Shown here: positions 58,158-64,000 of the stretch, piece after piece
Numbering within the stretch: the stretch's first letter is position 1
How the letters are laid out: each line of letters starts with the position of its first letter
NCBI RefSeq assembly: GCF_000282575.1
Contig: NZ_AKJA01000060.1
Coordinates: forward strand, 21,482-85,481
Origin: Herbaspirillum sp. YR522
Lineage (GTDB): Bacteria; Pseudomonadota; Gammaproteobacteria; Burkholderiales; Burkholderiaceae_D
Reading direction: 5' to 3'
DNA length: 64,000 nt
Notes under the pieces: model-generated
Database searches by the model: none
Seen by the model: the letters and a program-made list of their open reading frames with translations, nothing else
Told to the model about the DNA's origin: nothing
Position numbers and translations under genes: made by a program

Positions 58158-59717
58158 GTGAACAAAGGTGTACTCAACCTGGTCTCGGTGGGACCGGGCT
58201 TCGAACAGATGATCGTGCCGCGCGCCATCGAGGCCTTGCGCGACAGCGAGGTCATCGTGGCCTACGAGCTTTACCTGCGCTGGATCGCGCCCCACATCGA
58301 GGGCAAGCAGATCCACAGCCCGCCGCTGACGCAGGAGCGTGAAAGGGCGCTGCTGGCCATCGAGCAGGCACGCGCCGGACGTCGCGTGTCGCTGGTGTCG
58401 AGCGGCGACATCGGCATCTATGCCATGGCCGCGCTGGCCTTCGACGACATGCGCGAGGACGATACCTATGAGGTCAACGTGATCCCTGGCGTGACCTCGG
58501 CCAACGCCTGCGCCTCGCTGCTGGGCTCGCCCCTGTCGCACGACTTCGCCACGCTGTCGCTGTCGAACCTGCTGTGCCCGTGGGAATGGATCGAACAGCG
58601 CGCCAGCCATATCGCCCAGGCCGACCTGGCCTGCGTGCTGTACAACGTGCAGAGCGCCGGGCGCCAGGAAGGCGTCTATCGCATCCTGCAACTGATGCTC
58701 CAGCACAAGGCCCCGCATACGCTGTGCGGTGTGGTCCGCAATGCCTACCGACCTGGCCAGCAGGTGGCGATCTATCGCCTCGACCAACTGCCGACGCTGC
58801 AGTTCGACATGCTCACCAGCATCGTCATCGGCAATCGATTTACCCAGCGCAAGCGCGACTGGATCTTCACCCCCCGTGGCTACAACGACTGGACCCAGGA
58901 CGGCAGCGCCCAGCCGCTCGAGCTCGAGGCTCCCGCCTTGCCGGCGCAGGCGGTGTGGGTCTTCGCCGGCACCAGCGACGGCAATGCGCTGGCCGCGCAA
59001 CTGGCCGCCAGCGGCCAGCGCGTGGTGGTGTCGGCGGCCACCGGCTATGGCGGCGAACTGGCCCGGCAGGACTGCCCCGGCGCCTTCGTCTGGGCCGGCC
59101 GCCAAGGGGTGGAAGCACGACGCCAGGCGCTGCGGCAAAGCCAGGCACGGGTGCTGGTCGACGCCACCCATCCGTTTGCCACGCAGATGTCGCAGCAGTT
59201 GATGGACCTGGCCCACGAGCTGGGCATCGCCTACCTGCGCTACGAGCGCCCCAGCCTGCTGGCAGCCGACGACCCGCTGGCCTGCGCCGACATGGCGCAG
59301 GCGGCCCGGCGCGCCATGCAGATGGGACGGCGCATCTTCCTGGCCACCGGGTCCAAGGACCTGGCCAGCTTCTTGCAAGCCGACGGCGCCGATCGGCACC
59401 AGTGGTTCGCGCGGGTCACGGCCGATCCGCAATTCGTCGCCCGCGCGCTCGAACTGGGCTTGCCGCGCGCCAACCTGTGCGCCATGCAGGGGCCGTTTTC
59501 GCGCAGCTTCAACGAAGCGCTATGGCGCGATTGGCAGATCGATTGCGTGGTGACCAAGGACTCGGGCCAGGCCGGCGGCTATCGCGCCAAGCTCGACGCG
59601 GCGCAGGCGCTGGGTATTCCGGTGCTCACGGTGCGCCGCCCGGCACTGGACTATCCGGCCGTGGCGGGCGACTTCGAGTCGGTCCACCGGCAACTGGCCG
59701 CCTGGCCGGGAGCCTGA
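58158..59717 (+). CDS. cobJ: Fusion of precorrin-3B C17-methyltransferase (CobJ/CbiH) and precorrin-6A reductase (CobK/CbiJ)
   Basis: A 519-residue bifunctional enzyme. The GTG at 58158, with AAAGGAACA before it, starts the methylase directly (LNLVSVGPG); no ATG fits. Residues 1-245 are the ring-contracting methylase (SSGDIGIYAMA, IPGVTSANACASLLGSPLSHDF). Residues about 270-519 are the NADPH-dependent reductase (VFAGTSDGNALAAQL, VDATHPFATQMS, VTKDSGQAGGYRAKLDAA). The 76-base gap before it is the largest in this part of the operon. Confidence 0.92.
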   Translation: MNKGVLNLVSVGPGFEQMIVPRAIEALRDSEVIVAYELYLRWIAPHIEGKQIHSPPLTQERERALLAIEQARAGRRVSLVSSGDIGIYAMAALAFDDMREDDTYEVNVIPGVTSANACASLLGSPLSHDFATLSLSNLLCPWEWIEQRASHIAQADLACVLYNVQSAGRQEGVYRILQLMLQHKAPHTLCGVVRNAYRPGQQVAIYRLDQLPTLQFDMLTSIVIGNRFTQRKRDWIFTPRGYNDWTQDGSAQPLELEAPALPAQAVWVFAGTSDGNALAAQLAASGQRVVVSAATGYGGELARQDCPGAFVWAGRQGVEARRQALRQSQARVLVDATHPFATQMSQQLMDLAHELGIAYLRYERPSLLAADDPLACADMAQAARRAMQMGRRIFLATGSKDLASFLQADGADRHQWFARVTADPQFVARALELGLPRANLCAMQGPFSRSFNEALWRDWQIDCVVTKDSGQAGGYRAKLDAAQALGIPVLTVRRPALDYPAVAGDFESVHRQLAAWPGA

Positions 59718-59720
59718 CCG

Positions 59721-60847
<1,127 letters not shown>

Positions 60848-60851
<4 letters not shown>

Positions 60852-61450
60852 AAACCGATCCCGAATCGCACAAGCGCATGACCCAACGTCACAAAGAGGG
60901 TTTCGAAAAGAAGAAGGCCGCCGCCCAGCGCGAGAAAGGCCTGCTGGTGGTCAATACCGGCAACGGCAAGGGCAAGTCCAGCGCCGCCTTCGGCATGGGC
61001 ATGCGCATCCTGGGGCATGGCATGAAGCTGGGCGTGGTGCAGTTCATCAAGGGCGCGTTGTACAGCGCCGAACGCGACTTCCTGGGCAGCCACGCCAATT
61101 GCGACTTCCACGTCGTCGGCGCCGGCTACACCTGGGACACCCAGGACCGCGAGGCCGACACCCGCACCGCCCAGCGCGGCTGGGCCGAGGCCCAACGGAT
61201 GATCGCCGACCCCAGCTACGACATGGTGATCCTGGACGAACTCAACATCGTGCTGAAGTACCAGTATCTCGATCTGGACCAGGTGCTGGCTACCTTTGCC
61301 CAGCGGCGCGAGATGCTGCACATCGTGGTGACCGGGCGTCATGCGCCGGACGCGCTGGTCGAGCTGGCCGACCTGGTCAGCGAGATGCGACCCATCAAGC
61401 ACCCCTACAAGGAACAAGGCGTCAAGGCCCAGAAAGGCGTGGAATTCTGA
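60848..61450 (+). CDS. cobO: Corrinoid adenosyltransferase CobO
   Basis: A 200-residue enzyme that adds the adenosyl group from ATP to reduced cob(I)yrinic acid a,c-diamide. The P-loop NTGNGKGKSSAAFG, the VQFIKG block and the conserved DELNIVLKY are visible. It overlaps cobW by four bases and touches cobB. It acts after cobalt insertion. Confidence 0.95.
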
Positions 61451-62784
61451 TGCAGCAGAGCCCCTATCGCTGTCCGGCGCTGTTTATCTCGGCGCCGGGT
61501 TCGGGTCACGGCAAGACCACCATCACCGCCGCGCTGGCGCGGCTGTACCGGCGCGACGGCAAGAAGATCCGGGTATTCAAGACCGGCCCCGATTTTCTCG
61601 ACCCGATGGTGCTGGAACAGGCCAGTGGCCATCCGGTACATAACCTCGACCTGTGGCTGGGCGGTGAAGACCACTGCCGGCGCCAGGTCGCGCTGGCCGC
61701 CGCCGAGGCCGACATGATCCTGGTCGAGGGTGTCATGGGCCTGTACGACGGCGAACCCAGCAGCGCCGACCTGGCCCACCTGCTGGGCATTCCGGTGATC
61801 GCCGTGATCAATGCGCGCGGCATGGCGCAGACCGCCGGTGCGCTGGCGCAGGGCCTGGTGAGCTATCGCCCCGAGCTGCGCTTTGCCGGCGTGCTGGCCA
61901 ACGGCGTGGCCAGTCCGCGCCATGCCCAGATGCTGCGCCAGGGCTTGCAGAACGCCCGGCCGGCGGTGCCGCTGTTGACGGGCTTGCAGCGCGACATGCA
62001 GTTTTCGCTGCCCGAGCGCCACCTGGGCCTGGTGGCCGCGCCCGAGATCGCCGATCTCGACGCCCGCCTGGATGCGCTGGCCGATCGCATGGCCAGCACC
62101 TCGCTGGCCAACCTGCCGGCGCCGGTCGACTTCGGTACGCCACCGCCGGACAAGGCGTTGCCGCCCCTGCTGCAGGGACGCACCATCGCGGTGGCGCGCG
62201 ATGCGGCGTTCTCGTTCATCTACGGTGCCAACCTGGCCGTGCTCGAGGGCATGGGAGCGAGCCTGGCGTTCTTTTCGCCGTTGGCCGACGATCCGCTGCC
62301 GGCCTGCGATGCGGTCTGGCTGCCGGGCGGCTATCCCGAACTGCACCTGGCCACGCTGCAGGCCGGCAGCGTCACCAAGGCCGGCCTGCGCGCGCATGCC
62401 CAGGCCGGTCGCGCGCTGTATGCGGAGTGTGGCGGCATGCTCTACCTGCTCGATACCGTGATCGGCCAGGACGGCGCCGCCGGCGCGATGTGCGGCATCC
62501 TGCCCGGGCAGGCCACGGTGCAACCACGGCTGCAGGGACTGGGTTACCAGACGCTGTCGCTGAACCTGCCGGGGGCAGTGGGTGAGCACATGCGATGCCA
62601 TACCTTCCATTATTCGCGGGCGGTGGTCGGGGCGCAGTTCCTGGCGCGCGGCGAACGGCTGTTCGACTCGTCCGAAGGCGAGGTGGTGTACCGCCGCGGC
62701 CAGGTCACCGCCAGCTACCTGCACGGTTACTTCCGTTCCGCGCCGCGTACCGTGGCCGCCTTGCTGGGCGGGGCGGCGGCATGA
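61450..62784 (+). CDS. cobB: Cobyrinate / hydrogenobyrinate a,c-diamide synthase CobB
   Basis: A 444-residue glutamine-dependent amidase. The N-terminal ATP-binding domain has SAPGSGHGKTT and FKTGPDFLDP. The C-terminal class-I glutaminase-like domain has LPGGYPELH and the catalytic Cys in YAECGGMLYL. It makes the a,c-diamide that is the substrate of CobN (late route) or CobO. Shares a base with the cobO stop. Confidence 0.94.
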   Translation: MQQSPYRCPALFISAPGSGHGKTTITAALARLYRRDGKKIRVFKTGPDFLDPMVLEQASGHPVHNLDLWLGGEDHCRRQVALAAAEADMILVEGVMGLYDGEPSSADLAHLLGIPVIAVINARGMAQTAGALAQGLVSYRPELRFAGVLANGVASPRHAQMLRQGLQNARPAVPLLTGLQRDMQFSLPERHLGLVAAPEIADLDARLDALADRMASTSLANLPAPVDFGTPPPDKALPPLLQGRTIAVARDAAFSFIYGANLAVLEGMGASLAFFSPLADDPLPACDAVWLPGGYPELHLATLQAGSVTKAGLRAHAQAGRALYAECGGMLYLLDTVIGQDGAAGAMCGILPGQATVQPRLQGLGYQTLSLNLPGAVGEHMRCHTFHYSRAVVGAQFLARGERLFDSSEGEVVYRRGQVTASYLHGYFRSAPRTVAALLGGAAA

Positions 62785-63440
62785 GCGCGCCCACGCATCG
62801 CTACCCGCAAAGCGAGATCGATGCCGTCTACCGCGCCATTCGCGAACGGCGCGACATGCGTCATTTCAATGACCAGCCGGTCGAGCCGGCCTTGCTGGCG
62901 CGCCTGCTCGAAGCGGCCCATGCCGGGCCCAGCGTGGGCTTCATGCAGCCGTGGCGCTTCATTCGCATCAGCGATGGCCAGCTGCGGCGCGCCATCCACG
63001 GCCTGGTCGAGCAGGAACGCCTGCTGACGGCGCAGGCGCTGGGCGAGCGCGAAGATGAATTCATGAAGCTCAAGGTCGAAGCGGTGCTGGAGTGCGGCGA
63101 ACTGATCGTGGCGGCGCTGATGGACGGGCGCCAGGACCATGTGTTCGGCCGCCGCACCTTGCCGGCGATGGACCTGGCCTCGCTGGCCTGCGCCTTGCAG
63201 AACATGTGGCTGGCAGCGCGCGCCGAAGGGCTGGGGATGGGCTGGGTGTCGCTGTTCGATCCGCTGGCGCTGGCCGATCTGCTGGGCATGCCGGCGGGCG
63301 CGCAGCCGGTGGCCGTGGTCTGCCTGGGCCATGTGCCCGAGTTCTATCCGGAGCCGATGCTGCAACGGCAGCACTGGGCGCGGCGGCGCGACTTGCAGGA
63401 ACTGGTGTTCGATAACCGATGGCCGAAAGAGACGACATGA
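62781..63440 (+). CDS. bluB: 5,6-Dimethylbenzimidazole synthase BluB
   Basis: A 219-residue flavin enzyme that turns FMNH2 and O2 into the lower ligand of B12. RRDMRHFNDQPVEP and GPSVGFMQPWRFI are the signature blocks. Its O2 demand suggests an aerobic organism. It overlaps cobB and cobU by four bases each. Confidence 0.94.
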   Translation: MSAPTHRYPQSEIDAVYRAIRERRDMRHFNDQPVEPALLARLLEAAHAGPSVGFMQPWRFIRISDGQLRRAIHGLVEQERLLTAQALGEREDEFMKLKVEAVLECGELIVAALMDGRQDHVFGRRTLPAMDLASLACALQNMWLAARAEGLGMGWVSLFDPLALADLLGMPAGAQPVAVVCLGHVPEFYPEPMLQRQHWARRRDLQELVFDNRWPKETT

Positions 63441-64000
63441 ACGCAGCATCCTTGCCCCGTACGCTGGTGTTCGGCGGCGCCCGTTCGGGCAAGAGCGCGC
63501 ACGCCGAACGGCTGGCGCTGGCGGCGGCCGGCGAGCGCGAAATCGTCTACCTGGCGACCGCCGCCGAACGCACCGATCCCGAGATGAGCCAGCGCATCGA
63601 ACAGCATCGTGCCCGCCGCCAGGCGCTGGGCGGACGATGGCGCACCGTGCAGGAGCCGCTGGCGTTGGGCCGGGCGTTGCGCGAGCACGGCCGCGCCGAC
63701 AATGTGGTGCTGGTCGATTGCCTTACGGTGTGGTTGTCGAATCTGCTGTTTGCCGATGGCATCGCGTTTCCCGAGATGGGGCCGATCGTTGCGCCCGCCG
63801 CGTTCACGCTGCAGCGGGTGGACTTGCTGCGCGCACTGCAGGCGGCGCCGGGCCGGGTGATCCTGGTGTCCAACGAGGTCGGCATGGGGATCGTGCCGCA
63901 AGGCGCGGTGTCGCGCTGGTTCGTCGACGAGGCAGGGCGGCTGAACCAGTCGGTGGCCGCCATCTGCGAGCAGGTACAGTGGGTGGCGGCGGGCCTGCCG
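63437..64000 (+). CDS. cobU: Adenosylcobinamide kinase / GTP transferase CobU (3' end outside window)
   Basis: 188 residues are visible; the frame is open at the right edge. The P-loop GGARSGKS, VYLATA and LVDCLTVWLSNLLF are typical, and SNEVGMGIVP is the conserved late block. It phosphorylates and guanylylates adenosylcobinamide for lower-ligand attachment. The remaining steps (CobQ, CobD, CobS, CobT/CobC) are expected downstream. Confidence 0.93.
   Translation, partial: MNAASLPRTLVFGGARSGKSAHAERLALAAAGEREIVYLATAAERTDPEMSQRIEQHRARRQALGGRWRTVQEPLALGRALREHGRADNVVLVDCLTVWLSNLLFADGIAFPEMGPIVAPAAFTLQRVDLLRALQAAPGRVILVSNEVGMGIVPQGAVSRWFVDEAGRLNQSVAAICEQVQWVAAGLP

Overview
The window is GC-rich, densely coded proteobacterial chromosome. 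The gene content points to a betaproteobacterium of the order Burkholderiales, possibly Oxalobacteraceae: a Gcr-type membrane protein, a cupredoxin / c-di-GMP / DUF3034 / truncated-haemoglobin block, a Lys/Ala/Pro-rich histone-like protein, and a cobalamin locus with CbiX-CbiC and CobJ-CobK fusions. This placement is inferred from gene families; no rRNA or marker gene is present. I saw no tRNA, rRNA, insertion sequence, prophage or CRISPR array.

Layout. 1-11 kb: the 3' end of an MFS exporter, a large PAS-GAF-GGDEF-EAL sensor (- strand), S-formylglutathione hydrolase (fghA), and an EmrA/EmrB/NodT-type tripartite efflux operon (- strand) with a divergent TetR gene and tandem operator-like repeats between them. 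11-15.7 kb: a co-directional block of a secreted cupredoxin-like protein, a membrane GGDEF-EAL protein, a DUF3034 outer-membrane-type protein and an exported truncated haemoglobin, which looks like a periplasmic sensing module tied to c-di-GMP. 15.7-21.3 kb: a Gcr-family membrane protein, two very small proteins (one YjfB-like) that share a C-terminal motif and similar terminators, and hipB-hipA-pseudouridine synthase joined by ATGA overlaps.

21.3-32.1 kb: an orphan DUF1120 protein, then a GntR/FCD repressor divergent from a ten-gene malonate operon. The operon couples a DctP-Q-M TRAP importer to malonate decarboxylase (mdcA, C, D, E), its prosthetic-group enzymes (mdcG, mdcB) and the malonyl loading enzyme (mdcH). 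32-44.4 kb: mostly single housekeeping or accessory genes: small hypotheticals, an orphan fimbrial-tip-like protein, a 2-hydroxyacid dehydrogenase, an acyl-CoA thioesterase, a 2-keto-4-pentenoate-hydratase-like enzyme, a CopD-like membrane protein, a LivK-type binding protein, a histone H1-like protein, galU, a GlsB-type membrane protein, pgm, and a run of tiny proline-rich or charged ORFs.

44.4-64 kb: a cobalamin-riboswitch-controlled operon running off the right edge. It starts with the cobalt transporter CbtB-CbtA and a small Fe-S protein. It then carries CobN with a striking His-rich insert, a ChlI-ChlD fusion, CbiE, a CbiX-CbiC fusion, CbiD, CobI/CbiL, CobM/CbiF, a short CbiG, a CobJ-CobK fusion, CobW, CobO, CobB, BluB and a truncated CobU. 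Most junctions are 4-base overlaps. The set mixes markers of the early-cobalt route (CbiX, CbiD, CbiG) with the late chelatase (CobN plus ChlID) and O2-dependent lower-ligand synthesis (BluB).
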